64,000 bases of DNA, from NCBI RefSeq assembly GCF_016722785.1, contig NZ_JAEQNE010000008.1, positions 248,001 to 312,000 on the forward strand, written 5' to 3'. Shown here piece by piece: positions 43,234 through 52,586 of this stretch. The translations under genes and the position numbers were made by a program. This DNA is from Ramlibacter monticola. GTDB lineage: Bacteria; Pseudomonadota; Gammaproteobacteria; Burkholderiales; Burkholderiaceae_C. The notes under the pieces are model-generated. The model searched no databases and had not been told where the DNA came from. It saw only the letters and a list, made by a program, of their open reading frames with translations. Position 1 is the stretch's first letter, and the number at the start of each line of letters is the position of its first letter.

Positions 43234-45876
43234 GTGGCTGATATCCCCGTCCGCCCCAGCGACCTGCTCCTGAAGGTGACCGCACCGCGCGCGGCGAGGA
43301 ACCTGCTCGCGCGCGAGCAGCTCGCGGCGGACGGCCCCGCCCTGCGCGATTGCGCGGCGGTCCTGGTGCAGGCGCCGCCCGGCTTCGGCAAGACGTCCCT
43401 GCTGGCGCAATGGCGGCTCGAATACCTCGCGCGCGGTGCGGCGGTGGCCTGGGTCAACGCGCAGGCGCGAGACGACGTCGAGCGCCTGGTGCGCAGCCTC
43501 GCGCTGGCGGTGCGGGTGGGTGCCGGACGTCCGACGTTCGGCCACGTGCTGCTGGAAGGCGTCGCCGCCGGCGGCCTGGAAGGGGTCACGCTGTGGCTCG
43601 CCGAAGTGGCGCAGAGCGCCATGGACCTGGTGCTGGTGGTGGACGAGGCCGAGCGCCTGCGCGAGGTGGTGCGCGAAGCCCTCGGCTACCTGGTGCGCAA
43701 CGCACCATCCAACCTGCGCTGCGTGGTGGCGGCGCGCGCCGAGGTCGACCTCGGCGTGGACGACCTGGTCTCGTACGGCCAGTGCGTGCGCGTGGGCGCC
43801 GCCGAACTGCGGTTCACGCTGGCGGAGACCTTGCGCCTGGCCGAACAGCGGCTGGGGCCGGCCCTGGACCGCGACCGCGTCGCGCGGCTGCACGAGATCA
43901 CGGAAGGCTGGCCGCTCGCCCTGCAGCTCGCCCTCAGCGCGGATCCCTCGGGACGCGCGGCGGAACTCGCGCTGGCGGGGGGCGCTGCGCCGCCGGAGCA
44001 GTTCGTGTCGCTCATGCTGGGCAAGCTCGATCCGGCCGACCTCGACTTCCTCACCCGGGTCAGCCCCGTCAAGTACCTGCACCCGGCGCTGTGCAGCGCG
44101 CTGGTGCCGGCGCCGGAGACACCCGCGCGGCTGGAGCGCCTGATGCGCGAGACGCCCGCCTTCGTGGGCGGCGACCTGCAAGGCTGGGTGCGCATGCATG
44201 CGCTGGCGCGCGGCGCGCTGCAACAGCGCTTCGAGGCCCTGCCGGCGGCCGAACGCGCGCAGGTGCACGCGCGCGCCTGCGACTGGCTGCTGGCCGAGGG
44301 CATGTTCGACGCCGCCGCCCCGCACGCGCTGGCCTGCGGGCAGAACGACAAGGCCTACGACCTCGCCGAGCGCAGCCTCTACGAATCCCTCATGACCCGT
44401 GGCGACCAGGCCGCGGTGCTGGACTGGCTGGCCAAGACGCCCCCGCAGGAACTCGACCGGCGGCCGCGCCTGCTGCTGGCCGCGGCCTGGTCGCTGGCCA
44501 TCAGCGAGCGCCACGAGGAGGCGGCACGCTACCTCGATCGCATCCTGGCGCAGCCCGAGACCGACCAGGGGCTGCGCTGCGAAGCCGCCCTGATCCTGGG
44601 CGCGGCCGCGATCTTCGCCGACGATCCCGACGCCTTCGCGGCGCTCTACGATCCCTGGGCCGAGCGCCCGCCGATCGCCAACGACGCGCTGCTGCAGGTC
44701 CACGCCAACCGTGCCGCCCTCCGCGCGCTGCTCGAAGGAGAACCGGCCCTGGCGCGCCTGCGCCAGCAGCGGGCAGCCCACGCCTTCCCGGTCGCGGGCT
44801 ACGTCGACCGGTGGGGTGGCTACATCGTCGGACTCACGTACCTGTGGGAAGGCCAGCCGCTGATGGTGGAACAGCTGCTCGGGCCCGCCCTGGCCAGCGC
44901 CGAGAGCGACCTCGGGCGCCGCAGCTCCTTCGCCAGCGTGCTGGCCGCCGCGCTCGCCGCCGCCCGCTGGGAGCGCGGCCTCGCCGACGAGGCGACCATG
45001 CTGCTGACCGACCGCCTCGACGTGCTGGAGCGCAGCGGCCTGCCCGAAGCGGTGCTGCAGGCCTTCCGCACCCTGGCGCGGGCCGCCCGCTCGGCGGGCA
45101 ACGAGCAGCGCGCGCTGGCCCTCCTGGGGGAGCTGGATGCCGTCGGCATGGCCCGGCGCCTGCCGCGGCTGCGGCTCGCCAGCCTCGGCGAGCAGGTGCG
45201 CCTGCATGCGCGGGAGTTCCGGGTCGAGACCTGCCGCACCCTGCTGCGGCAGATGGAGCAGCTGCTCGACGAAGCCGCGACGCCCCGCGGCCCCCTGTGG
45301 CTGCACGGCGTGGAGGGTCTGCTGCTGGTGGCGCGGGCGCACGCGGCCATCGCGGCGCGCGACTGGCGCGGCGCGCTGCCCTTCCTGGAGAAGGCCGAGG
45401 CGATCGCCGTGGGGCACAAGCTGGGCCGCGACCGCATCGAGGCCATGGCCTTGCGCGCCTGGGTGCTGGACCGCGCCTCCGAACGCTCGGTCGTGCTGCT
45501 GCAGGAGGTCGTCACCCTGGCTCAGGCCGTCGACCTGCAGGCCGTGTTCGACGACGCGCATCCGCAGTTGGCCGACTGGGTCCGCCACGCCTCCGTGCGG
45601 ACGGCCCCGGCGGCGCCGGCGGCGGCGCCCCCGCAGGCGCGTCCGCGCGAGGCCATGCGCGCCCCCGCCACGGCCGCGCTGACCCCCAAGGAACGCAATG
45701 TCCTGGAGCTGCTCGCGCGCAACCTGACGAACAAGGAGATCGCCCTCGCCATGCAGGTCGGCGAGGAGACGATCAAGTGGCACGTCAAGAACCTGTTCGC
45801 CAAGCTGGACGCGGGCACCCGCAAGCAGGTGGTGGGGCGCGCCCGGATCCTGGGGTTCCTGGCCGACGAGGCCTGA
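43234..45876 (+). CDS. MalT-like LuxR-family transcriptional regulator (STAND ATPase)
   Basis: 880 aa. N-terminal NTPase with Walker A APPGFGKTS (residues 47-55) and Walker B LVLVVDEAERL (~130-140), a helical region with TPR-like repeats (~330-790), and a C-terminal LuxR HTH (LTPKERNVLELLARNLTNKEIALAMQVGEETIKWHVKNLFAKL). MalT-type activators are ligand-triggered. GTG 43234; ribosome site is weak. Directly upstream of the 45981 catabolic operon on the same strand (104 bp gap containing GC-rich hairpins) and divergent from the porin, so it may control one or both. Confidence 0.9.
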   Translation: MADIPVRPSDLLLKVTAPRAARNLLAREQLAADGPALRDCAAVLVQAPPGFGKTSLLAQWRLEYLARGAAVAWVNAQARDDVERLVRSLALAVRVGAGRPTFGHVLLEGVAAGGLEGVTLWLAEVAQSAMDLVLVVDEAERLREVVREALGYLVRNAPSNLRCVVAARAEVDLGVDDLVSYGQCVRVGAAELRFTLAETLRLAEQRLGPALDRDRVARLHEITEGWPLALQLALSADPSGRAAELALAGGAAPPEQFVSLMLGKLDPADLDFLTRVSPVKYLHPALCSALVPAPETPARLERLMRETPAFVGGDLQGWVRMHALARGALQQRFEALPAAERAQVHARACDWLLAEGMFDAAAPHALACGQNDKAYDLAERSLYESLMTRGDQAAVLDWLAKTPPQELDRRPRLLLAAAWSLAISERHEEAARYLDRILAQPETDQGLRCEAALILGAAAIFADDPDAFAALYDPWAERPPIANDALLQVHANRAALRALLEGEPALARLRQQRAAHAFPVAGYVDRWGGYIVGLTYLWEGQPLMVEQLLGPALASAESDLGRRSSFASVLAAALAAARWERGLADEATMLLTDRLDVLERSGLPEAVLQAFRTLARAARSAGNEQRALALLGELDAVGMARRLPRLRLASLGEQVRLHAREFRVETCRTLLRQMEQLLDEAATPRGPLWLHGVEGLLLVARAHAAIAARDWRGALPFLEKAEAIAVGHKLGRDRIEAMALRAWVLDRASERSVVLLQEVVTLAQAVDLQAVFDDAHPQLADWVRHASVRTAPAAPAAAPPQARPREAMRAPATAALTPKERNVLELLARNLTNKEIALAMQVGEETIKWHVKNLFAKLDAGTRKQVVGRARILGFLADEA

Positions 45877-45980
45877 ACCGGCCCCCCGGGGGGCCCGGGG
45901 AAAGCCCGCGCCCCCTCGGCGATGGGGGGGCCGGAAAGGGGTGGGCCGCCTAACCTTCTCTCCATCCAAGGAGACAAGCC

Positions 45981-46895
45981 ATGGCAATTTCAACCCCGTC
46001 CAAGACCCCCGCGGCCCCGGCCGTCATCAGCGAGCTCAGCCGCTCGATCCGCGTCGAGCAACTCACCTGCGCGATCGGCGCCGAGCTGGTCAACGTGAAC
46101 CTGGGCGTCGCCTCCCGCGACGCCGGCATGGTGGCCGAAATCCGCGCCCTGCTGCTGAAGCACAAGGTGCTGTTCTTCCGCGACCAGGACATCACGCGCG
46201 CCGAGCACGTCGCCTTCGCCCGCCACTTCGGCGAGCTGGAGGACCACCCCGTCGCCGGCAGCGATCCCGAGAACCCGGGCCTCGTGCGCATCTACAAGTC
46301 GCCCGAATCGCCGAACGACCGCTACGAAAACGCCTGGCACACCGACGCCACCTGGCGCGAGCAGCCGCCCATGGGCTGCGTGCTGCGCTGCGTGGAATGC
46401 CCGCCGGTCGGCGGCGACACGATGTGGGCCAACATGGCGCTCGCCTACGAGAACCTGCCCGCCACCGTCAAGGAGCAGATCGCCGGCCTGCGCGCCCGCC
46501 ACAGCATCGAGGCCAGCTTCGGCGCGGCGATGCCGATCGAGAAGCGGCTGGCGCTGAAGGCGCAGTTCCCCGACGCGGAGCACCCGGTGGTGCGTACGCA
46601 CCCGGAGACGGGCGAGAAGATCCTGTTCGTCAACGCGTTCACGACGCACTTCACCAACTTCCACACCCCGGCCAACGTGCGCGTCGGCCAGGACTACACG
46701 CACGGCGGCTCCGACCTGCTGCGCTACCTGATCAGCCAGGTCTTCATCCCCGAATACCAGGTGCGCTTCCGCTGGAAGCCGAACAGCATGGCCATGTGGG
46801 ACAACCGGTCCACCCAGCACTACGCCGTGATGGACTACCCGCCCTGCCATCGAAAGATGGAACGGGCCGGAATCATGGGCGACAAGCCCTTCTGA
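45981..46895 (+). CDS. TauD/TfdA-family 2-oxoglutarate dioxygenase
   Basis: 304 aa. Fe(II)/2-oxoglutarate-dependent dioxygenase. Facial triad: HTD (His120, Asp122) and distal His280 in WDNRSTQHYAVMDY, with the 2OG-binding Arg in HRKMER. Relatives hydroxylate taurine (releasing sulfite) or 2,4-D (releasing glyoxylate). Substrate not evident. First gene of an eight-gene operon; the strong ribosome site AAGGAGA precedes ATG 45981. The operon companion BKACE, CoA ligase and YeiH-type exporter suggest a carboxylate or sulfonate catabolic route. Confidence 0.93.
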   Translation: MAISTPSKTPAAPAVISELSRSIRVEQLTCAIGAELVNVNLGVASRDAGMVAEIRALLLKHKVLFFRDQDITRAEHVAFARHFGELEDHPVAGSDPENPGLVRIYKSPESPNDRYENAWHTDATWREQPPMGCVLRCVECPPVGGDTMWANMALAYENLPATVKEQIAGLRARHSIEASFGAAMPIEKRLALKAQFPDAEHPVVRTHPETGEKILFVNAFTTHFTNFHTPANVRVGQDYTHGGSDLLRYLISQVFIPEYQVRFRWKPNSMAMWDNRSTQHYAVMDYPPCHRKMERAGIMGDKPF

Positions 46896-46938
46896 CCTGC
46901 AGCGACTCCGACCCGAAACCACAAAGCAAGAGAACGAA

Positions 46939-47997
46939 ATGAATTTCCTCGATGGCTCCCTCTTCCCCGAGAACCAGGACAAGCTGGTGATCACCGCCGC
47001 GCCGTACGGCCCCGAGTGGATTCCCTCCGACTTCCCCGAGGACATCCCCGTGTCCATGGAAGCGCAGATCCAGAAGGCCGTCGACTGCTACAACGCCGGC
47101 GCCACCGTGCTGCACCTGCACGTGCGCGAACTCGATGGCAAGGGCTCCAAGCGCCTGTCGAAGTTCAACGAGCTGATCGCCGGCGTCCGCAAGGCCGTGC
47201 CCGACATGATCATCCAGGTCGGCGGCTCCATCTCCTTCGCCCCCGAGACCGACGGCGCCGCCGCCAAGTGGCTGTCCGACGACACGCGCCACATGCTGGC
47301 CGAGCTGGACCCCAAGCCGGACCAGGTCACGGTCACGGTGAACACCTCGCAGATGAACGTCGTCGAGCAGATGGACGTCGAGGACATCGCCGGCACCTCG
47401 CTGGCCGAGCCGGACAACAACCGCGCCTACGCCAACATGGTCGTGCCGTCCACGCCCAGCTTCTTCGAGGAGCACGTGCGACGCCTCACCAAGGCCGGCA
47501 TCCAGAGCGCCTTCCAGTTCTACAACATCAACAGCTTCGAGACCGTGGAGCGGCTGATCCGCCGCGGCGTCTACAAGGGCCCGCTGGTGTGCAACTGGGT
47601 GGCCATCGGCGGCGGCATGGACCAGCCGACCGTCTACAGCCTGTCGAACTTCCTGCGCGCGATCCCCGACGGCACCATGCTGACGGTGGAGAGCAGCATG
47701 CGCAACGTGCTGCCGATCAACATGATGGGCCTGGCCATGGGCCTGCACGTGCGCTGCGGCATCGAGGACAACCTCTGGAACCAGTCGCGCACCGCCAAGA
47801 TGACCACCGTGCAGCAGATCGAGCAGCTGGTGCGCATCTCCCGCGAGTTCGGCCGCGAGGTCGCCACCGGCAAGGAAGCGCGCAAGATCTGCAAGATCGG
47901 CGTGTTCTACGAGACGGTGGAAGAGACCCTGGCCGCCAACGGCTTCGCGCCGAACGCCAAGGGCCGCCAGCAGGGCTTCCTGCGCAAGGCCGCCTGA
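46939..47997 (+). CDS. BKACE-family 3-keto acid cleavage enzyme
   Basis: 352 aa. Zn-dependent beta-keto acid cleavage enzyme: cleaves a 3-keto acid with acetyl-CoA into acetoacetyl-CoA and another product. Family features: VLHLHVRELDGKGSKRLS (Zn-binding His pair), GGSISFAPETDG, NWVAIGGGMDQPTVYSL and MGLAMGLHVRCGIEDNLW. The substrate (e.g. 3-keto-5-aminohexanoate, dehydrocarnitine) cannot be read from sequence. ATG 46939, 43 bp after the dioxygenase stop, second gene of the operon. Confidence 0.92.
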   Translation: MNFLDGSLFPENQDKLVITAAPYGPEWIPSDFPEDIPVSMEAQIQKAVDCYNAGATVLHLHVRELDGKGSKRLSKFNELIAGVRKAVPDMIIQVGGSISFAPETDGAAAKWLSDDTRHMLAELDPKPDQVTVTVNTSQMNVVEQMDVEDIAGTSLAEPDNNRAYANMVVPSTPSFFEEHVRRLTKAGIQSAFQFYNINSFETVERLIRRGVYKGPLVCNWVAIGGGMDQPTVYSLSNFLRAIPDGTMLTVESSMRNVLPINMMGLAMGLHVRCGIEDNLWNQSRTAKMTTVQQIEQLVRISREFGREVATGKEARKICKIGVFYETVEETLAANGFAPNAKGRQQGFLRKAA

Positions 47998-48011
47998 AGG
48001 AGGCCCGGCCC

Positions 48012-48599
48012 GTGCATTCCCTGCCCACCGTCCTGATCGTTCCGGGGCTGCGCGACCACGTCGAGCAGCACTGGCAGACGCTGCTGGCCGCGCGGCTGCC
48101 GCGCGTGCGCACCGTGCCGCCCATGGGCCGCGAGGACCTGGACTGCGCCAAGCGCGTGGCCGCGATCGAGCAGGCGGCGCAGGAAATCGACGGGCCGCTG
48201 GTGATCGTGGCCCACAGCGGCGGCGTGGTGATGGTGGCGCACTGGGCGCACCAGACCACGCGCGCCGTGCAGGGCGCGCTGCTCGCGACGCCCCCCGATT
48301 TCGACCGCCCGATGCCGGACGGCTACCCCACGCTGGAGGCCCTGCGCGCCGGCGGCTGGCTGCCGGTGCCGCGCCAGCGGCTGCCCTTCCCCAGCATCGT
48401 CGCGGCCAGCCGCAACGACCCGCTCGGAAGCTTCGAGCGCGTGCAGGAATTCGCGCGCGACTGGGGCAGCGAGCTGGTGGACCTGGGCGAGGTCGGCCAC
48501 CTGAACCCGGCTTCCGGTTTCGGCCCCTGGGCCGGGGCCGAACCCCTGATTGCGTGGCTGGCGCCCGGCGCCATCCAGCCCGGCGACCGCAGCCACTGA
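48012..48599 (+). CDS. RBBP9/YdeN-family alpha/beta hydrolase
   Basis: 195 aa. Short serine hydrolase: nucleophile in VAHSGGVVMVAHW (GHSxG-like HSGG), Asp in ASRNDPLGS and His in EVGHLNPASGFG. The family acts on ester or amide bonds; substrate unknown. GTG 48012 has AAGGAGG just before it; the frame upstream is a shadow. 14 bp after BKACE, third gene of the operon. Confidence 0.85.
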   Translation: MHSLPTVLIVPGLRDHVEQHWQTLLAARLPRVRTVPPMGREDLDCAKRVAAIEQAAQEIDGPLVIVAHSGGVVMVAHWAHQTTRAVQGALLATPPDFDRPMPDGYPTLEALRAGGWLPVPRQRLPFPSIVAASRNDPLGSFERVQEFARDWGSELVDLGEVGHLNPASGFGPWAGAEPLIAWLAPGAIQPGDRSH

Positions 48600-48616
48600 A
48601 AGACTAGGAGAGAGAC

Positions 48617-49588
48617 ATGCCCCATGCAATCCGCTTCCACCAGACGGGTGGACCGGAAGTCCTGCGCTTCGAAGACGTCGAATTGCGCGACCCGGGCCCC
48701 GGCGAGGCGCGCGTGCGCCACACCCGCGTGGCCGTCAACTTCATCGACATCTACTTCCGCACCGGGCGCTACCCGCTCGCGCTGCCGAACGGCCTGGGCT
48801 CCGACGCCGTCGGCGTGGTCGAGGCCGTGGGCCCCGGCGTCACCGACGTGAAGCCGGGCGACCGGGTCGGCTACCTGCTCGGCCCGCAGGGCGCGTACAG
48901 CGAGGTGCGCGTGATGCCCGCCGACGTGCTGATCCCGCTGCCCGATGGCGTGAGCGACGATACCGCCTCCACGCTGATGATGAAGGGCATGACCGCCCAG
49001 TACCTGTTCCGGCAGGTGTTCCCCCTCCAGGGCGGCGAGACCATCCTGTACCACGCGGCCGCCGGCGGCGTGGGCCTGATCGCCTGCCAGTGGGCCAAGG
49101 CGCTGGGCGTGACCATGATCGGCACCGTCAGCACCGACGAGAAGGCCGAAGTCGCCCGCGCGAACGGCTGCGCGCACGTGATCGTCACCTCGCGCGAGGA
49201 CATCGCCAAGCGGGTGCGCGAAATCACCGACGGCAAGGGCGTGCCCGTGGTGTACGACTCGGTCGGCAAGGACACCCTGATGGCCTCGCTCGACTCCCTG
49301 CAGCCGCGCGGCACGCTGGTGAGCAACGGCACCACCTCCGGCCCCGTCAACATCGACACGACGCTGCTCGCCGTCAAGGGCTCGATCTGGGTGACCCGCC
49401 CGGCCATGATCCATTACGCGACCCCGCGCCCGCACATGCTGGCGATGGCGGACGAACTGTTCGGCCTCGTGCTGGACGGCAAGATCCGCAGCACGCCCAG
49501 CCGCACCTTCGCCCTGCCCGATGCCGCCGAGGCGCACCGGGCCCTCGAATCCCGTCAGACCACCGGCGCCACCGTCCTGATCCCATGA
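48617..49588 (+). CDS. Quinone oxidoreductase-like NADPH reductase
   Basis: 323 aa MDR-family protein of the QOR type, with no catalytic Zn ligands evident. NAD(P)-binding motif YHAAAGGVGLIACQWAKALG (residues ~155-174), conserved start HAIRFHQTGGPEVL and VRHTRVAVNFIDIYFRTGRYP. It reduces quinones or alpha,beta-unsaturated carbonyls with NADPH. ATG 48617, ribosome site GGAGAGA. Its stop overlaps the MFS start by 4 bp (ATGA). Fourth gene of the operon. Confidence 0.9.
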   Translation: MPHAIRFHQTGGPEVLRFEDVELRDPGPGEARVRHTRVAVNFIDIYFRTGRYPLALPNGLGSDAVGVVEAVGPGVTDVKPGDRVGYLLGPQGAYSEVRVMPADVLIPLPDGVSDDTASTLMMKGMTAQYLFRQVFPLQGGETILYHAAAGGVGLIACQWAKALGVTMIGTVSTDEKAEVARANGCAHVIVTSREDIAKRVREITDGKGVPVVYDSVGKDTLMASLDSLQPRGTLVSNGTTSGPVNIDTTLLAVKGSIWVTRPAMIHYATPRPHMLAMADELFGLVLDGKIRSTPSRTFALPDAAEAHRALESRQTTGATVLIP

Positions 49589-50922
49589 ACATGCACTCCA
49601 TTCCCGGGCGCTCCGACGCCGAGGGCTACCTGTTCACGCGGCGCGCCGCGTGGTTCGCCTACGCCATGACCATCGCCCTGATGCTCATGGACTACATCGA
49701 CCGCCAGGTCATCGTCTCCCTCTTCCCCTACATGAAGAAGGAGTGGAACCTGTCCGACGCGCAGCTCGGCTCGCTCGTCTCCATCGTCTCCCTGACGGTG
49801 GCGCTGGGCGCGCTGCCGGTGGCGCTGTTCGCCGACCGCGTGAGCCGCGTGCGCAGCATCGCCGCCATGGCTGCGGTGTGGAGCGCCGCGACGCTGTCGT
49901 GCATGTTCACGCGCAGCTACGGCGCTCTGCTGGCCGCGCGCGGCATGGTGGGCCTGGGCGAGGCGGGCTACGGCTCCGTCGGCGCCGCGCTCATCGCCAG
50001 CCACTTCCCCAACCGCCTGCGCGGCGCGCTGCTGGCCGGCTTCTTCGCCTGCGCCTCGGTGGGCTCCGTGCTCGGCGTGCTGCTGGGCGGCGTGATCGCC
50101 GCGAAGTGGGGCTGGCAGGCGGCCTTCGGTGTCGTCGGCATCCCGGGGCTCGTGCTGGCCATCGCCTACCTGCTCGTGCGGGACTACAAGACGGTGCGGC
50201 TCACGCCCGTGCTGGAACGCGCGACGGAGAGCAGCACCAACGCGGCGCGCCACATCATCAAGGCCCTCACGCGTCCGCGCACCATGCTGTGGGTGTGCAT
50301 CGGCGGCGCGGCGCAGCTGGTGGTGGTGTCCGCGGTGTGGGCCTGGATGCCCAGTTTCCTGAACCGCATGCACGGCGTGGCGCCCGACCAGGCCGCCAAG
50401 CAGGCTGCGCTCATCGTGCTGTGCGGCGCGCTGGGCAGCGTGGTGTGGGGTGCGGTCGCCGACCGTGCCGGCCGCCGCCGCCCGGCTGGCAAGCTGTACG
50501 CGATGGCGCTCATGTCCGTGGCCTCGCTGGGCATTCTTGCCTACGCCTTCGGCCCCGGCGCCGCCCTCGGCGGCTCGACGCAGTTCCTGATCATCGCGGC
50601 CGGCAGCTTCATCATGACCTGCACGGTCGGCCCGGTGTCGGCGATCGTCATCGACGTGGTGCACCCCGCCGTGCGCGCCACCGGTGCCGCGGTGCTCGCG
50701 CTGTTCCAGAACCTGTTCGGCCTGGCCCTCGGCCCCGTGCTCGCCGGCGCGCTGTCGGACACCTTCGGCCTGCAGGCCGCCCTGACCTGGACCCCCGCCT
50801 TCGCCCTGGTGGCGGCCGGCGCCTTCGTGCTCGCCGCGCGGACCTACGCCGCCGACATGGGTCGCGCCGCGGAAGCGCCCACCGAGACCAACCACCTTCC
50901 CCTCGGCGCGGCCCGCGCCTGA
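49585..50922 (+). CDS. MFS transporter
   Basis: 445 aa with 12 transmembrane helices. DYIDRQVIVSLFPYMKKEWNLS near the N-terminus and the loop 2-3 signature FADRVSRVRSI are as in the spinster/aromatic-acid-type MFS subgroups. Likely uptake of the operon's carboxylate substrate; not identified. ATG 49585 overlaps the reductase stop. Fifth gene of the operon. Confidence 0.9.
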   Translation: MNMHSIPGRSDAEGYLFTRRAAWFAYAMTIALMLMDYIDRQVIVSLFPYMKKEWNLSDAQLGSLVSIVSLTVALGALPVALFADRVSRVRSIAAMAAVWSAATLSCMFTRSYGALLAARGMVGLGEAGYGSVGAALIASHFPNRLRGALLAGFFACASVGSVLGVLLGGVIAAKWGWQAAFGVVGIPGLVLAIAYLLVRDYKTVRLTPVLERATESSTNAARHIIKALTRPRTMLWVCIGGAAQLVVVSAVWAWMPSFLNRMHGVAPDQAAKQAALIVLCGALGSVVWGAVADRAGRRRPAGKLYAMALMSVASLGILAYAFGPGAALGGSTQFLIIAAGSFIMTCTVGPVSAIVIDVVHPAVRATGAAVLALFQNLFGLALGPVLAGALSDTFGLQAALTWTPAFALVAAGAFVLAARTYAADMGRAAEAPTETNHLPLGAARA

Positions 50923-50945
50923 TCGACTTGCCCCGGAGCACTGAA

Positions 50946-52586
50946 ATGTTCGCGTCCATGATGCAGCAGCCGCTGCTGGTTTCCTCCCTGCTCGCCCACG
51001 CCGAACGGCACCACGGCGACCAGGAAATCGTGTCCCGTCGCGTCGAAGGCGACATCCACCGCTACACCTACCGCGCAATGGCGGCCCGCACGCGCCAGCT
51101 CGCCAACGGCATCGCGGCGCTGGGCGTCGGCCCCGGCGGCCGGGTCGGCACGCTGGCCTGGAACGGCTACCGCCACCTGGAGCTGTACTACGCCGTGTCC
51201 GGATCGGGCGCCGTGCTGCACACGCTCAACCCGCGCCTGCACCCCGACCAGCTGGTCTGGATCGCGGAGCACGCCGACGACGAAGTCCTGTTCTTCGACC
51301 TGAGCTTCCTGCCCCTGGTGGAAGCGGCGGCGCCGCGCCTGGGCAAGGTGCGCGCCTTCGTGGCGATGACCGACCGCGCCCACATGCCGGCCAGCAGCAC
51401 CATCAAGAACCTCCTGTGCTACGAGGACCTGCTGTCGGTGCAGCGGTCCGAATTCACCTGGCCGACCTTCGACGAGAACACGGCCTGTTCCCTGTGCTAC
51501 ACGTCCGGCACCACCGGCAACCCGAAGGGCGCGCTGTACAGCCACCGTTCGACCGTGCTGCACACGTACGCCATCGCGCTGCCCGACTCGCTGAACTGCT
51601 CGGCGAGCGACACGATCCTGCCCGTGGTGCCCATGTTCCACGTCAACGCCTGGGGCCTGCCCTACGCGGCCTGCATGGTGGGCGCCAAGCTGGTGCTGCC
51701 CGGCCCCTTCCTGGACGGCCGCAGCCTGTACGAGCTGTTCGAGTCCGAAGGCGTGACCATGTCGGCCGGCGTGCCGACCGTGTGGCAGGGCCTGCTGGCG
51801 CACGTGGAAGCGAACAACCTGAAGTTCTCCACCATGCGCCGCACGGTGATCGGCGGCTCCGCCTGCCCGCCCGCGATGATGACGGCCTTCCAGCAGCGCT
51901 TCGACGTCGCCGTGCTGCACGCCTGGGGCATGACCGAGCTCAGCCCGCTGGGCACCGCCTGCACGCTGAAGCCGAAGCACCTGGCGCTGCCGGAGGAAGA
52001 GCGGCTGGCCATCCAGGCCAAGCAGGGCCGCCCCGTGTTCGGCATCGACATGAAGATCGTCGACGCCGACGGCAAGGAACTGCCGCACGACGGCCAGGCC
52101 GCCGGCGAACTGCTGGTGCGCGGGCCCTGGGTGATCCAGAGCTACTTCAAGGGCGAAGGCGGCGACCCGCTGGTGGGCGGCTGGTTCCCCACCGGCGACG
52201 TGGCCACCATCGACGCCGACGGCTACATGCAGATCACCGACCGCAGCAAGGACGTGATCAAGTCCGGCGGCGAGTGGATCGGCTCCATCGAGCTGGAGAA
52301 CATCGCGATGGCGCACCCCGGCGTCGCCATGGCGGCGTGCATCGCGGCGCGCCATCCCAAGTGGGACGAGCGCCCGCTGCTGATCGTGGTGAAGAAGCCC
52401 GGCGTCGAGCTCACCAGCGCGGAGCTGCTCAAGTCCTTCGAAGGCCGCATCGCCCGCTGGTGGATGCCGGACGACGTGGTCTTCATCGAGGCGCTCCCGC
52501 TCGGCGCCACCGGCAAGGTGCAGAAGGCCCGCCTGCGCGAACAGTACCGCGACCACCTGGTGCGCGGGCAGCTGCAGGCCGCGTGA
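50946..52586 (+). CDS. Acyl-CoA ligase (AMP-forming)
   Basis: 546 aa. Activates a carboxylic acid to the CoA thioester through an acyl-adenylate. P-loop-like YTSGTTGNPKGALYSH near residue 184, motif HAWGMTELSPLG and GWFPTGDVATIDADGY, and the C-terminal Lys in LPLGATGKVQKARLRE. Belongs to the long-chain/medium-chain fatty acyl-CoA ligase group; substrate is not defined. ATG 50946, 23 bp after the MFS stop; stop overlaps the next ATG by 1 bp (TGATG). Sixth gene of the operon. Confidence 0.92.
   Translation: MFASMMQQPLLVSSLLAHAERHHGDQEIVSRRVEGDIHRYTYRAMAARTRQLANGIAALGVGPGGRVGTLAWNGYRHLELYYAVSGSGAVLHTLNPRLHPDQLVWIAEHADDEVLFFDLSFLPLVEAAAPRLGKVRAFVAMTDRAHMPASSTIKNLLCYEDLLSVQRSEFTWPTFDENTACSLCYTSGTTGNPKGALYSHRSTVLHTYAIALPDSLNCSASDTILPVVPMFHVNAWGLPYAACMVGAKLVLPGPFLDGRSLYELFESEGVTMSAGVPTVWQGLLAHVEANNLKFSTMRRTVIGGSACPPAMMTAFQQRFDVAVLHAWGMTELSPLGTACTLKPKHLALPEEERLAIQAKQGRPVFGIDMKIVDADGKELPHDGQAAGELLVRGPWVIQSYFKGEGGDPLVGGWFPTGDVATIDADGYMQITDRSKDVIKSGGEWIGSIELENIAMAHPGVAMAACIAARHPKWDERPLLIVVKKPGVELTSAELLKSFEGRIARWWMPDDVVFIEALPLGATGKVQKARLREQYRDHLVRGQLQAA

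Noticed and set aside
41893..45993. A 1366-codon minus frame spanning porin and the region opposite the MalT-like gene
   Set aside because: Only the 405-codon porin part is real; the signal peptide begins at 43110.
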